Below, one piece after another: positions 54,074 to 62,526 of a stretch of 64,000 nucleotides of DNA. The stretch is taken from positions 1,454 through 65,453 of the forward strand of contig DUBE01000053.1 in NCBI GenBank assembly GCA_012960475.1. The letters are read 5' to 3'. The notes beneath the pieces were generated by a model, which was given only the letters and a program-made list of their open reading frames with translations, was not told the origin of the DNA and did not search any database. Numbering within the stretch: position 1 is the first letter of the stretch; every line of letters starts with the position of its first letter. The DNA is from Planctomycetota bacterium (GTDB lineage Bacteria > Planctomycetota > UBA1135 > GCA-002686595). A program made the translations under genes and the position numbers.

Positions 54074-54597
54074 CAGCGGGGCGCCTCTCCAGTCCCCAGG
54101 TACAAACGAATGTTGTCCACGTAACCCTGAGCAGAGCGCCTGAAACCCGCCACCTCCTCGTCGCTGATCTGGCGCACGATGCGCCCGGGAACACCCGCCA
54201 GCAAGGATCGCGGAGGCACCTGCATGCCCTCCTTGACCACCGTACCAGCGGCGATCAAGCACTCCTCTCCGATGGAGGACCCGGCCAGGAGAAGCGCGCC
54301 CATTCCGATCAGGGAACGGTCCCCCACACGCACACCGTGCAACACGCACCCATGCCCCACGGTGACCTCTTCCCCGATCACATTTGGCAGACCCGGATCC
54401 GCATGAACCATGGTCAGATCCTGAATATTGGTGCGCGCGCCAATCACCAGGGGCGCATCGTCTCCACGCAGGACACATCCAAACCAGATCGAGGCGTCTA
54501 CGCCCAGGGTGATGTCTCCAGTCAACACCGCGCCCTCGGCGGCAAAGGCGCCCCCGGAGAGGGGCTTCATCAAGTCGTTGCTGGGGTACAGAGTCAT
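54073..54597 (-). CDS. Gamma-class carbonic anhydrase-like hexapeptide protein
   Basis: 174 residues forming a left-handed beta helix. Hexapeptide repeats cover about residues 17-135 (for example AVLTGDITLGVDASIWFG). The metal-ligand histidines are in LTMVHADPG and VGHGCVLHG, in the pattern of gamma carbonic anhydrases. A helix closes the C-terminus. Many members of this group lack strong CO2 hydration activity, so the activity is uncertain. It overlaps CPBP upstream and larE downstream. Confidence 0.9.
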   Translation of the reverse strand: MTLYPSNDLMKPLSGGAFAAEGAVLTGDITLGVDASIWFGCVLRGDDAPLVIGARTNIQDLTMVHADPGLPNVIGEEVTVGHGCVLHGVRVGDRSLIGMGALLLAGSSIGEECLIAAGTVVKEGMQVPPRSLLAGVPGRIVRQISDEEVAGFRRSAQGYVDNIRLYLGTGEAPR

Positions 54598-55403
54598 AGC
54601 TCGCTGGCAAAGGACAGCAGAACCAGCTGCACTCCATTATTCATGGCGTGCAGGGCAAAAGGAACGAAGAGATTTCCGCTCAGTACCATTGCAGTCCCCA
54701 TGGCCAGGGCCAGGACAAAAATCGGTCCCGAGGCAGCCAATCCGTGCAGCATGGCAAAAACCAGGGAACTCAAGCCGATTGCCCACGCTGCGCCCAGACG
54801 AGGACGCAGGCTGTTGAGCAGGATTCCGCGAAAGACCAATTCCTCCAGGAACGGAATCAAGAGCACCGCCAGCAGGAACACGAGGGCGGAGCCCTCCTGG
54901 CCGCCTGAGATCAGGTCCTTCACTTCTTGTACGGGCAACTCGCCGGTAAAGAACACCCAGACCTGAACCCAGAACAGGTTGAACCCAAAGAACAGGGGCA
55001 TCAACAGGAACCAGGCCATGATTCCCGTGCGCAGGCCGCGCCCGGTCCCACGGCTGACCCAACCCAGGGCATCAAGCCGATTCGCAGCCAGGCTGCTGCG
55101 CAGGGCAGGGTAGCTGGCGAGAGCCATCAGGACGGCGGAAAGGGCCAAGAGCCGTGCCGCATCGAGTTCCAGGTCCACGGCCACCATCAGCCCGCCAATG
55201 GCCAGATTGGCAATGATGAACAACAAGAGCCCCCCCAGCACTTCTCGGCGACCCACAGCGGGCGGGATGGGAGGCCCTGTGCGGGGATGCCGGCCCTTGA
55301 TCATCTGAACCGCAAGGACTCCCATTCCTGCCCCAAACAGCATCATTCCCAGGGAAAGGATCAGGAAGAAGGGGCTTTGGATTTCGCTGGGGTCGAGCGG
55401 CAT
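54594..55403 (-). CDS. CPBP-family intramembrane metalloprotease
   Basis: 269 residues with about seven or eight membrane helices. The Abi/CAAX motifs are intact: EELVFRGILL (EExxxR), FAMLHG (FxxxH) and ALHAMNN (HxxxN). The protein resembles Rce1-like glutamic proteases. Substrate is unknown. It overlaps thiG (TGATG) and the carbonic anhydrase gene (ATGA), which makes it an unexpected member of a thiamine/sulfur operon. Confidence 0.92.
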   Translation of the reverse strand: MPLDPSEIQSPFFLILSLGMMLFGAGMGVLAVQMIKGRHPRTGPPIPPAVGRREVLGGLLLFIIANLAIGGLMVAVDLELDAARLLALSAVLMALASYPALRSSLAANRLDALGWVSRGTGRGLRTGIMAWFLLMPLFFGFNLFWVQVWVFFTGELPVQEVKDLISGGQEGSALVFLLAVLLIPFLEELVFRGILLNSLRPRLGAAWAIGLSSLVFAMLHGLAASGPIFVLALAMGTAMVLSGNLFVPFALHAMNNGVQLVLLSFASEL

Positions 55404-56203
55404 CAGAAAGAGAGTGCCTCCCCCAGCAAGCCCGTTGCGGGGGAAGAAGCCTGGGCATGCAGACGAGATGGCATGCGTCCGGCCAGATAAGCGTCCCGGC
55501 CCGCGCGACAGGCGGATTTCATGGCCCTTGCCATGAGCACCGGATCCTCTGCCCCAGCCACGGCAGAATTCAACAGCACCCCATCCGCCCCCAGTTCCAT
55601 GGCCAAGGCCACATCACTGGCGGTGCCCAGCCCCGCATCCACGATCAAGGGCAACTCAACGAGACTGCGCGCGATCTCTATGTTGCCCGGATTGGCCACG
55701 CCTCGACCGGAACCGATGGGCGACCCTGCAGGCATCACCGCCGCAGCCCCGGCCTGCTCCAGGGTCACAACCAAACGAGGATCGTCCGAACAATAGGCCA
55801 TGACAACAAAACCCTCGTCGGCCAGAATGCGGGTGGCCTCAACAGTGCCCAGAGGATCCGGCAAGAGAGTATGCGGATCACCGATGACCTCCAGCTTGAC
55901 CAGGGGCGTGTCGAGCAGCTCACGGGCCAGGCGCGCGGTTCGTAGGGCATCGGCCACCTTATAGCAGCCGGCAGTATTTGGCAGAATCTGAAAACGCTCG
56001 CGGTCGATGTGATCAAGCAAGCTCGTCCCTGCGCGCTGATCCAAGTTGACCCGCCGCACGGCCACGGTGATCAACTCAGCGCCCGATGCTTCAAGGCAAG
56101 CAACCATTTCCTGGTGCGACGCATAACGCCCCGAGCCCATCAAGAGGCGCGAGGTCAACCGCAAGGGGCCGATCTCAAGGGGCTTGTCCAGAGGCAATCC
56201 CAT
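55403..56203 (-). CDS. thiG: Thiazole synthase
   Basis: 266 residues; builds the thiazole phosphate of thiamine from deoxyxylulose phosphate, dehydroglycine or iminoacetate and ThiS-thiocarboxylate. Diagnostic sequences are LLMGSGRYASHQEM, PNTAGCYKVADALRTARLA, VKLEVIGDPHTLLPD and PAGSPIGSGRGVANPGNIEI. The K in VKLEVIGD is the usual Schiff-base residue. It follows thiS by three bases. No thiF, thiH or thiO is visible nearby. Confidence 0.96.
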   Translation of the reverse strand: MGLPLDKPLEIGPLRLTSRLLMGSGRYASHQEMVACLEASGAELITVAVRRVNLDQRAGTSLLDHIDRERFQILPNTAGCYKVADALRTARLARELLDTPLVKLEVIGDPHTLLPDPLGTVEATRILADEGFVVMAYCSDDPRLVVTLEQAGAAAVMPAGSPIGSGRGVANPGNIEIARSLVELPLIVDAGLGTASDVALAMELGADGVLLNSAVAGAEDPVLMARAMKSACRAGRDAYLAGRMPSRLHAQASSPATGLLGEALSF

Positions 56204-56206
56204 GGC

Positions 56207-56413
56207 TCAACCTCCCCCCACCAAAGTCACCACTTCGATGCGGTCACCAGAGCTCAGCTCACGTACGGGCCACTTCCTCTTGGGAACCAGTTTGCCGTTG
56301 ATCTCCAGAGCCACCTGTGCATCCGCGAGGCCCAGGGTCTTGAGCAAATCAGGCAGCAGGCTGCCAGTGGGCACCTCCTGGGGCTTGCCATTCACCGCAA
56401 GGGTCAGACTCAT
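56207..56413 (-). CDS. thiS: ThiS sulfur-carrier protein
   Basis: 68 residues from the Met at 56413 (MSLTLAVNGKPQEV); alternative starts up to 56431 add six residues. Ubiquitin-like fold ending in VVTLVGGG, the di-glycine tail that is adenylated and thiocarboxylated. It directly precedes thiG. The activating enzyme is not in the operon, so ThiF or MoeB elsewhere must supply it. Confidence 0.92.
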   Translation of the reverse strand: MSLTLAVNGKPQEVPTGSLLPDLLKTLGLADAQVALEINGKLVPKRKWPVRELSSGDRIEVVTLVGGG

Positions 56414-56435
56414 GCGCTGCATCATAGCCAAGACC

Positions 56436-57617
56436 TCAGGTCACGCGCAGGAAGGCGCACTTGAGGTAGTCGCTTTCGGGCAAGCCGAGACGCACCGGAT
56501 GGTCCGGAGAGGCCCCGGTGAAAGCCTCCAGCATGGTGTCTCGGCGGCTGACTCTGGCGGCAGAAGCCAGATGCCCCAAGAATTCAGAGGCATAGATCGC
56601 ATGAGAGCAGGAAGCACTGACCAGATGCCCACCTTTGGCGGCCAAGAGCATAGCCCGCCGGTTGAGTTCCACATAGCCGCGCTCAGCTCCGCGCTTTTCA
56701 CGCTTGTTGCGGGCGAAGGCCGGGGGATCGACGATTATCGTATCCCAGACCTCCTTGGCCTCGGCACGGGAGCGCAGGTCCTTCATGCAATCCACCCGCT
56801 CCACCTTGACGCGATCGGCCACACCAGAGAGTTCTGAGTTGACCCGAATCCGCTCACAGGCGGCGGCGTTTTGTTCCAGACAAAGGACCTCTTCCGCTCC
56901 GGCCAGAGCCGCGCGAATTCCAAACAACCCGTCATAGGCAAAAGTATCCAGCACCCGGCCTGTTGGACGCAGGGCGGCAGCCCGCACTCGATTCTCGCTC
57001 ATGTCCAGATAGGCGCCGGTCTTATGTCCCTCACGCACATCCACCTGGTAGATCAGGCCACCGCTTTCCTGTACTTGAATCGGTCCATCTATGGCACCAC
57101 TCAAGAGTTCCACTCGGGGCTCGAGTCCCTCCAAACGACGCACCGAGAGGTCCGAACGCTCCAGCACAGCGGCAGCTTCGAAGGGCAGTACTTCAAGCAG
57201 CACCTCCACAAAGAAATCACGCATGCGCTCCGCAGCCTGGGTGCCTATCTGCAACACCAGCGTTGCGCCGTAACGGTCAACAATCAACCCCGGAACCCCC
57301 TCCGCGTCCCCGCTGATCAAGCGGCAAGCACCCTCGGGCTCCAGCATTCCTAGGTTGATTCGCGCTTGAATTGCCCGCTGCATGCGACCAAGCCAGAATT
57401 CTCGATTTGGCTGCTGCTCCTCCCGGGTAACCATGCGCAAGGCGATCTTTGACTCCGCGCTGAAGAGCGCCCAGCCCAGGAGTTCCCCCTGGGGAGCGTG
57501 CACCGGCACCAATTCTCCAGGAGTCCCCTCGCCGTCGGCCACATCGTCAGCGTATATCCAAGGATGGCCGTTCAGCAGCCACCGACGGCCCTTGCCGCTC
57601 AAAGTCATCTTACCCAT
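56436..57617 (-). CDS. Class I SAM-dependent rRNA methyltransferase, RlmI-like
   Basis: 393 residues; ATG 57617 has GAGG about nine bases upstream. An N-terminal PUA domain (LNGHPWIYADDV, LLGWALFSAESKIALRM) precedes a Rossmann methyltransferase domain with RVLDTFAYDGLFGIRAALAG (SAM), DTIIVDPPAFARNKREK (catalytic-type DPPAF) and VSASCSHAIYASEF. This order matches the RlmI/RlmK family that makes 5-methylcytosine in 23S rRNA. It begins the thiS-thiG-CPBP-larE operon. Confidence 0.92.
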   Translation of the reverse strand: MGKMTLSGKGRRWLLNGHPWIYADDVADGEGTPGELVPVHAPQGELLGWALFSAESKIALRMVTREEQQPNREFWLGRMQRAIQARINLGMLEPEGACRLISGDAEGVPGLIVDRYGATLVLQIGTQAAERMRDFFVEVLLEVLPFEAAAVLERSDLSVRRLEGLEPRVELLSGAIDGPIQVQESGGLIYQVDVREGHKTGAYLDMSENRVRAAALRPTGRVLDTFAYDGLFGIRAALAGAEEVLCLEQNAAACERIRVNSELSGVADRVKVERVDCMKDLRSRAEAKEVWDTIIVDPPAFARNKREKRGAERGYVELNRRAMLLAAKGGHLVSASCSHAIYASEFLGHLASAARVSRRDTMLEAFTGASPDHPVRLGLPESDYLKCAFLRVT

Positions 57618-57691
57618 GGAGTTCAATCCTCTTTGTCGAGCCGCGTAGCTTACCCGACAGCGGACTGGGTTGGCGAATGAACTTGAGTTGG

Positions 57692-59989
57692 CTACTGAAC
57701 CAAGGCCGCAAAGCGCGGATCATCCCGCAAGCTGCCCAGATCCGGATCATTTGCAGCCCAGTCCTTCTCCCGGCGCAATTCTCCTGGGCTGGTTCCCGCC
57801 TGGTCCAAGGACCGCCTCAGCCAGTCCAAGGCCGCCTCCCGATTCCCCAAGAGGGCATGGGTGCAAGCCAGGTTGTACTCCATTCCAGGTTCAGGACTGG
57901 CCCGGCGCAGGAGGTCCCGGGCCTCGTCCAAGCGACCCGCCCGCGCACGATAACAGGCCAGCAGAACCGTGGATGACGCGCTGGCGCTCAGCTCATGGGC
58001 CCGCTCCACCCAAACCACCGCCCGTTCCGGCTGACCGAGTTTGACGTTGGCATTCACAGCCAAGGAAGACAGAAGCCTCGCCAGCTGCTCCTCTGCCTGG
58101 GCCACGAACCTCGGCGCCATCCCGCGGGTCTTGAGGGTCGCGATCAGGCTCTCGATACGTTCGACTCCACGCAAGAGGGACTCCTCTGCTCGCAGGGGTT
58201 CATCCAAGTCGGTATAAGCACTGCCCTCCTGCATCTCTGCTTTGGCCTGTTGGATCTGGGACAAGAGAAACCAACTGGATGTGTCGCTGGCCCGGGCCAT
58301 GTCACGGCCATAGCGTGCAGCCAGGGCGAGAGCCTCCTGGGGCCTGCCCTCCCGACGCAAGTCCGCCGCCAGCACCAGAGCCAAATCGCTGGGCCAACGT
58401 AGGTTGCTGTAGGCTTTCCAATCCAATGGGGCCTGCACCAGATTTCGTGCGAAACGTACCTGAGCCGCCTTCTCCTGTTCCGCACGAAACGACTCCACAT
58501 CAATCAAAAAGGGCACCTGCAAGGCCTCAACTTCCTCGCGCCGTGCCTGGGCCAGTTGCTCACTGGTGTACAACATCCTCCTGCGTGTGACATCGATCCA
58601 ATAGACGCGCTCGGGATCCTTGAGCGGATTGGTGACGACCTCATCATCCCAGGCAAAAGGCTCGAAACCGGGCATTTCACGCCCGGAAACCGTGGCCAGA
58701 AGGCGCCCCATGGTCAGACGGGCAGCCAGGACTCCATTGGGGGAGAGACCCGGCATGTGGCGCTGATCGATGAGCAGCAGCACCACCGACAGGTCTGCCC
58801 GCAGGACCGCATCCCAGGTGTTGGAGCTGCTCATGACCTGACGGGCCTCGGCCGCATCGAGCTCAAGACAAGCCTTGTGCAGTTCGCGCGCGGCGGACAG
58901 AAAGTCCCCAAGCGCCTGGTCCTCTTGCAGGCCAGGATCCAGGAGCAGCGCCCCGTAGAGGTCTGCCAGAATCAGCAGCACACGCACCTGCATGGCACCC
59001 ACGTGAAGCGCCTGCTTGGCACGCACACTGGTACGGTCGCCTCGAGCGGTAATAATCGGAGCCAGATAGGTGTGAGCGCGAGCCAGGTATTCTTGACTGA
59101 CCGCCGAATCCCCGCCCCCTGTGGCCACTATGGCTGCCAGAAGGTGAATCCGACTGGCTGTCAACTGGGCCTCGAACGAACCCCGCTGGTCCAGCAGGAT
59201 TCCTGGCACCTGTCGCAGCAGCGCCTCGGACCAACGCCGCGCCAGATCCCAATCCCCGCCGCCCATCAAGGTCGCCCGCACCAGATCCATCAGCAGTCCG
59301 GCCTTGTGAGGATCCGCGCGCAGGATCGCTTCGCCCCTCAGGGCCATCAGCTCGGAATCTCCCAGGAAAGCCAGTCGGCCCACCAGGGTCTGCAGCCCCA
59401 ACGCCCCCGCAGCGCGCAACCTGGGATCCACCCCCCGTGACAGGAAGACAAGTTCCCCGGGGCTCTCAGGAGGGGCGGCAGGGTCAACCAGCAGTGGGGC
59501 CAGCTTGGCAATGGCGGCAACGGTCAGGGTTGGATGCAGCTCGAGGCCCTCTCCCCCTGGGCCCAGAAGGGCCAGCAGAGGCCCCAAACTACGTGGACTG
59601 TCCGGAAGAAAACCCAATGCCAGGGCCCCCTGGGCAGGCTCAAGGCCCTTGGCCACCTCAACCAGGACCTGGCACCCTGCCCGTGCATCGAAGGCACCAA
59701 GAATCTCCATGGCCAGCAGGCCCAGCTCTGATTCAGTGCCCTGCCCGGCGATGCTGGCCAGAATCTCCAAGAGGGCCGGGGAGCCCCTTCCGGGATCCAC
59801 GCGCAATGCGAGCAAGGTCTCACGGCGCCGCTCAAGAGGCAATTCAGGGGCCAGGCGGCTCACCCAAACCCCAGCCTGCTGGCCTGGGTTCTTCTGCTCC
59901 AACAAGATCTCCCCCTGACGGGCCAGGACTGGACTGCCAGCGATCGCCAGTGCCAGCCCCAGCGCGTAGCAGCAGATCCCGCTTCTCAT
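57692..59989 (-). CDS. Exported HEAT/TPR helical-repeat protein
   Basis: 765 residues. Its ATG overlaps the sigma-54 activator stop by ATGA. The leader [20 protein letters not shown] is followed by a HEAT-like N-terminal half ([40 protein letters not shown]). The C-terminal half is TPR-like; the last repeat, [20 protein letters not shown] then [17 protein letters not shown], is typical of end-of-protein TPR units. No enzyme motif was seen. The tight coupling to a sigma-54 activator is unusual for a secreted protein; a sensory or scaffold partner is possible. Confidence 0.78.
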   Translation of the reverse strand: MRSGICCYALGLALAIAGSPVLARQGEILLEQKNPGQQAGVWVSRLAPELPLERRRETLLALRVDPGRGSPALLEILASIAGQGTESELGLLAMEILGAFDARAGCQVLVEVAKGLEPAQGALALGFLPDSPRSLGPLLALLGPGGEGLELHPTLTVAAIAKLAPLLVDPAAPPESPGELVFLSRGVDPRLRAAGALGLQTLVGRLAFLGDSELMALRGEAILRADPHKAGLLMDLVRATLMGGGDWDLARRWSEALLRQVPGILLDQRGSFEAQLTASRIHLLAAIVATGGGDSAVSQEYLARAHTYLAPIITARGDRTSVRAKQALHVGAMQVRVLLILADLYGALLLDPGLQEDQALGDFLSAARELHKACLELDAAEARQVMSSSNTWDAVLRADLSVVLLLIDQRHMPGLSPNGVLAARLTMGRLLATVSGREMPGFEPFAWDDEVVTNPLKDPERVYWIDVTRRRMLYTSEQLAQARREEVEALQVPFLIDVESFRAEQEKAAQVRFARNLVQAPLDWKAYSNLRWPSDLALVLAADLRREGRPQEALALAARYGRDMARASDTSSWFLLSQIQQAKAEMQEGSAYTDLDEPLRAEESLLRGVERIESLIATLKTRGMAPRFVAQAEEQLARLLSSLAVNANVKLGQPERAVVWVERAHELSASASSTVLLACYRARAGRLDEARDLLRRASPEPGMEYNLACTHALLGNREAALDWLRRSLDQAGTSPGELRREKDWAANDPDLGSLRDDPRFAALVQ

Positions 59990-61101
59990 GCCTGCCCATC
60001 CTCCTCCTGCCCATCTTCCTCCTGCCCCTCTTCCTCTTCCTGTCCCGCCTGGCGCTGTTCCCCGCGGTGCAGACGATAGCCGAAAGTTCGCCGGGAAAGG
60101 CCCAGCCGACGGGCCGCAGCAGAAGCGTTGCCACGGGTCGCTCGCATGGCCGCGAGCAGGAGGGCATCGGTCAGTTCCTCAAGCGAAACACCTGCTGCCA
60201 ACACCGACTCCGCGATTTGATCCGCCGCACCATGGGCCTCTTCAAGCAGATACTCAAGCGCCTCCCGCTGAACTTCAGAATCACCCCCAGCTAGTGCCAG
60301 AGCCCTTTCCAGGGCATTTTCCAATTCCGCCAGATTCCCGGGCCAGGAGTGTCTTGCAAGGAGGTCGAAAGCTTCAGCACTCACCGGTCGCGGCTTGAGT
60401 CCAGCTCTGGCGGCCGCATCTTTGATCAGAGCTGGCACCAGCTCTCGCAAGTCCTCGATGCGATCCCGCAGGGGCGGCACCACCAACTCCACCACCGCAA
60501 GGCGATAGAACAGATCCTCCCGAAAACGCCCGGCCTCGACCTCCTCCTGCAAAGGCCGCCGACTGGTGGCAACAATACGCACATCGATCGGCAGCGGTGC
60601 ATCCGTGCCCAGGGGTTCGACCACTTTTTCTTGAAGCACACGTAGCAACTTGGTCTGCAATGGAGCTGGCAGGTCCTCCACCCCGTCGAGCACCAGGGTA
60701 CCCCCCTCTGCCAGGCGAAAACGCCCCAGGCGCGCTTGCCCCGCGCCGGTGAAGGCCCCCGCCTCATGGCCAAACAACTCTGCCTCCAACAGGCCCGGCG
60801 ACAGGGCTGCTGGCTGCACCACCACGAGCGGTCCTCCGGCACACTGACTGGCGTGGTGCAGGGCCCTCGCGGCCCTTGACTTACCGCTGCCCGGCTCACC
60901 TACGATCAGCACCGTAGTGCGGCTCTTGGCCAGCTTCTCCAAACGCTCCCGGAAGGCCTTGATAACTGCCGACTGGCCGTCAAGGGAGCAGGAATCCACC
61001 AGGGCCTGGGAGGCCGACTGGGATTTCCCCCCAGAAGAACCAGCATCAGGGCCTCCATTGGTTGACGCAGCCCCCTGGGGTACTTCAAACTGATCAGTCA
61101 C
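59986..61101 (-). CDS. Sigma-54-dependent transcriptional activator without receiver domain
   Basis: About 371 residues from GTG 61101; an ATG at 61188 would add 29 residues but overlaps an AT-rich TAATAT promoter-like hexamer, so the GTG is preferred. The AAA+ domain is complete: Walker [17 protein letters not shown], the GAFTGA sigma-54 contact loop ([15 protein letters not shown]), Walker [14 protein letters not shown], the arginine-finger region [20 protein letters not shown], and [14 protein letters not shown] Fis-type HTH ([20 protein letters not shown]) follows. The extreme C-terminus is a Gln/Glu/Asp/Gly-rich repeat ([11 protein letters not shown]). There is no receiver, GAF or PAS domain, so regulation is probably by a partner protein. 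Confidence 0.9.
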   Translation of the reverse strand: MTDQFEVPQGAASTNGGPDAGSSGGKSQSASQALVDSCSLDGQSAVIKAFRERLEKLAKSRTTVLIVGEPGSGKSRAARALHHASQCAGGPLVVVQPAALSPGLLEAELFGHEAGAFTGAGQARLGRFRLAEGGTLVLDGVEDLPAPLQTKLLRVLQEKVVEPLGTDAPLPIDVRIVATSRRPLQEEVEAGRFREDLFYRLAVVELVVPPLRDRIEDLRELVPALIKDAAARAGLKPRPVSAEAFDLLARHSWPGNLAELENALERALALAGGDSEVQREALEYLLEEAHGAADQIAESVLAAGVSLEELTDALLLAAMRATRGNASAAARRLGLSRRTFGYRLHRGEQRQAGQEEEEGQEEDGQEEDGQA

Positions 61102-61157
61102 AGTTCCTTTGGTCTTGGTCTGGTGAACACCTCCGGGTGCGCGCCAGAGCGCCTGCC

Positions 61158-61182
61158 GGAAGTGGGGGCTTACCCCGCTTCC
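61158..61182. promoter_or_regulatory. Hairpin in the regulator/nusA divergent region
   Basis: GGAAGTGGGG-GCTTA-CCCCGCTTCC pairs at nine of ten positions with a wobble. It lies between a GTG-start candidate (61101) and nusA, and would be in the 5' leader of the regulator mRNA. Beside it is the AT-rich TAATAT (minus strand, 61192-61187), a -10 candidate. It may be an operator or a leader structure controlling the regulator. Confidence 0.4.
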
Positions 61183-61253
61183 TTGCATATTAGGCTAGGA
61201 ACCCCTGCCGACGCCACAGAACCCTTTTACCAAGCCCTCAAGGGCACCAGACC

Positions 61254-62480
61254 ATGAACCCCGAAGAGCTCCTGCGCCTGATCGACGTCCTTCAAATCCA
61301 GAAGGATGTCTCCAAGGAAGCGATCTTCCTGGCCCTTGAGGACGCCCTGGCCCAGGGAGTTCGCAAGCGCCTTGGCATGGGTGAAGATCTGACGGTGCAG
61401 TTGGACCGCAAGACCGCCGAAATCACGGTCGAAGACGAGGAGGGCGAGTATGAAATCGAGTTGACCGAGCTCGGGCGTATCGCCGCTCAAGCGGTCAAGC
61501 AAGGATTCTTCCAACGCCTACGCGAGGCCGAGCGCGATGTGCTCTATGAGGAATACGAAAACCGCGTGGGAACTCTGGTCAACGGCCAGGTGCAGCGCTA
61601 CGAAGGTCAGGATCTGGTAGTCAACCTGGGTCGGGCAGAAGCCTACCTTGCCCGCGAAGACCGAGTGCGCGGAGAAACCTTCGCCCCCGGCGATCGCATC
61701 CGCGGCATTGTGGTCGAGGTGCGCAAGGATGGCAGCCGCGTCCGCATCCAACTCTCCCGTACACACCCCGACCTGGTGCGTCGACTCTTCGAATTGGAAG
61801 TGCCGGAAGTCGCGGACGAAATCATCCAGATCAAGCGGGTTGTGCGCGAGCCCGGCTATCGCACCAAGATGGCCGTGATCTCCAGCGACCCCAAGATCGA
61901 CAGCATTGGCGCCTGCGTGGGAGTGCGGGGTTCGCGCATCAAGGCGGTGATCGATGAATTGCGCGGTGAACGCATCGACATCATTCGTTGGAGCGACTCC
62001 CTCGAAACCCTGATCATGAACGGGCTCAAGCCCGCCTCGATCCACCTGGACAACATCTACCCGGACGAAGAAAGACATGCGGCAATCGTGCTGGTGGAAG
62101 AAGACCAGCAGTCTTTGGCCATCGGCAAGCGCGGCCAGAATGTGCGCCTGGCGAGCAAACTCTGCGGTTGGGAAATCGACATCAAGACACGCGAGCAATA
62201 CTTTGCCGGCGAGGAAGGCTCTGACCCCGACGCTGAGACAGACGCCAACCTGGGTGAGTCAACACCCCCATCAGATGACGCCCTGGAGCAAGAAGCATCT
62301 GCTGTGAAGGCTCCCTCTGACACCCAAGAAGCATCTGCTGTGGAGGCTCCCTCTGACACCCAAGAAGCATCTGCTGTGGGGGCTCCCTCTGACATCCAAG
62401 AAGCATCTGCTGTGGAGGCTCCCTCTGACGCCACAGCAACCCCGGAGGTAGCCACCCCCCCCGGTGAAGACCAAGCCTGA
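61254..62480 (+). CDS. nusA: Transcription termination/antitermination factor NusA with repetitive tail
   Basis: 408 residues. The N-terminal RNA-polymerase-binding domain is about 1-105. S1 has [20 protein letters not shown] and ends [21 protein letters not shown]1 carries [22 protein letters not shown]2 has [20 protein letters not shown]. No acidic C-terminal repeats of the E. coli type occur. Instead, after about residue 325 there is a disordered tail with four tandem 12-residue units (EASAV-x-APSDTQ; 62292-62435). It directly precedes infB, the standard order, although the usual small ylxR gene is missing between them. Confidence 0.97.
   Translation: MNPEELLRLIDVLQIQKDVSKEAIFLALEDALAQGVRKRLGMGEDLTVQLDRKTAEITVEDEEGEYEIELTELGRIAAQAVKQGFFQRLREAERDVLYEEYENRVGTLVNGQVQRYEGQDLVVNLGRAEAYLAREDRVRGETFAPGDRIRGIVVEVRKDGSRVRIQLSRTHPDLVRRLFELEVPEVADEIIQIKRVVREPGYRTKMAVISSDPKIDSIGACVGVRGSRIKAVIDELRGERIDIIRWSDSLETLIMNGLKPASIHLDNIYPDEERHAAIVLVEEDQQSLAIGKRGQNVRLASKLCGWEIDIKTREQYFAGEEGSDPDAETDANLGESTPPSDDALEQEASAVKAPSDTQEASAVEAPSDTQEASAVGAPSDIQEASAVEAPSDATATPEVATPPGEDQA
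62292..62435 (+). repeat. In-frame 36-bp minisatellite in nusA (four copies)
   Basis: Four head-to-tail units of 36 bp start at 62292, 62328, 62364 and 62400. Differences are few (AAG/GAG/GGG in the sixth codon; ACA/ACC/ATC variants near the end), and the last unit diverges in its final two codons. Each encodes 12 residues, mostly [12 protein letters not shown]. High nucleotide identity suggests recent expansion by slippage; copy number may vary between strains without frameshift. Confidence 0.92.
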
Positions 62481-62526
62481 AATCTGCTCACCTTGTGCAG
62501 AAGCAAAACCTAGCCCCCCCCTCCAG

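Noticed and set aside
56414-56435. TPP riboswitch before thiS
   Set aside because: The rlmI-thiS gap is only about 22 bp and the stretch before rlmI lacks the conserved TPP-riboswitch core.
62292-62435. Possible CRISPR array
   Set aside because: Repeat length (36 bp) fits, but units are directly adjacent with no spacers and encode in-frame peptide in nusA.
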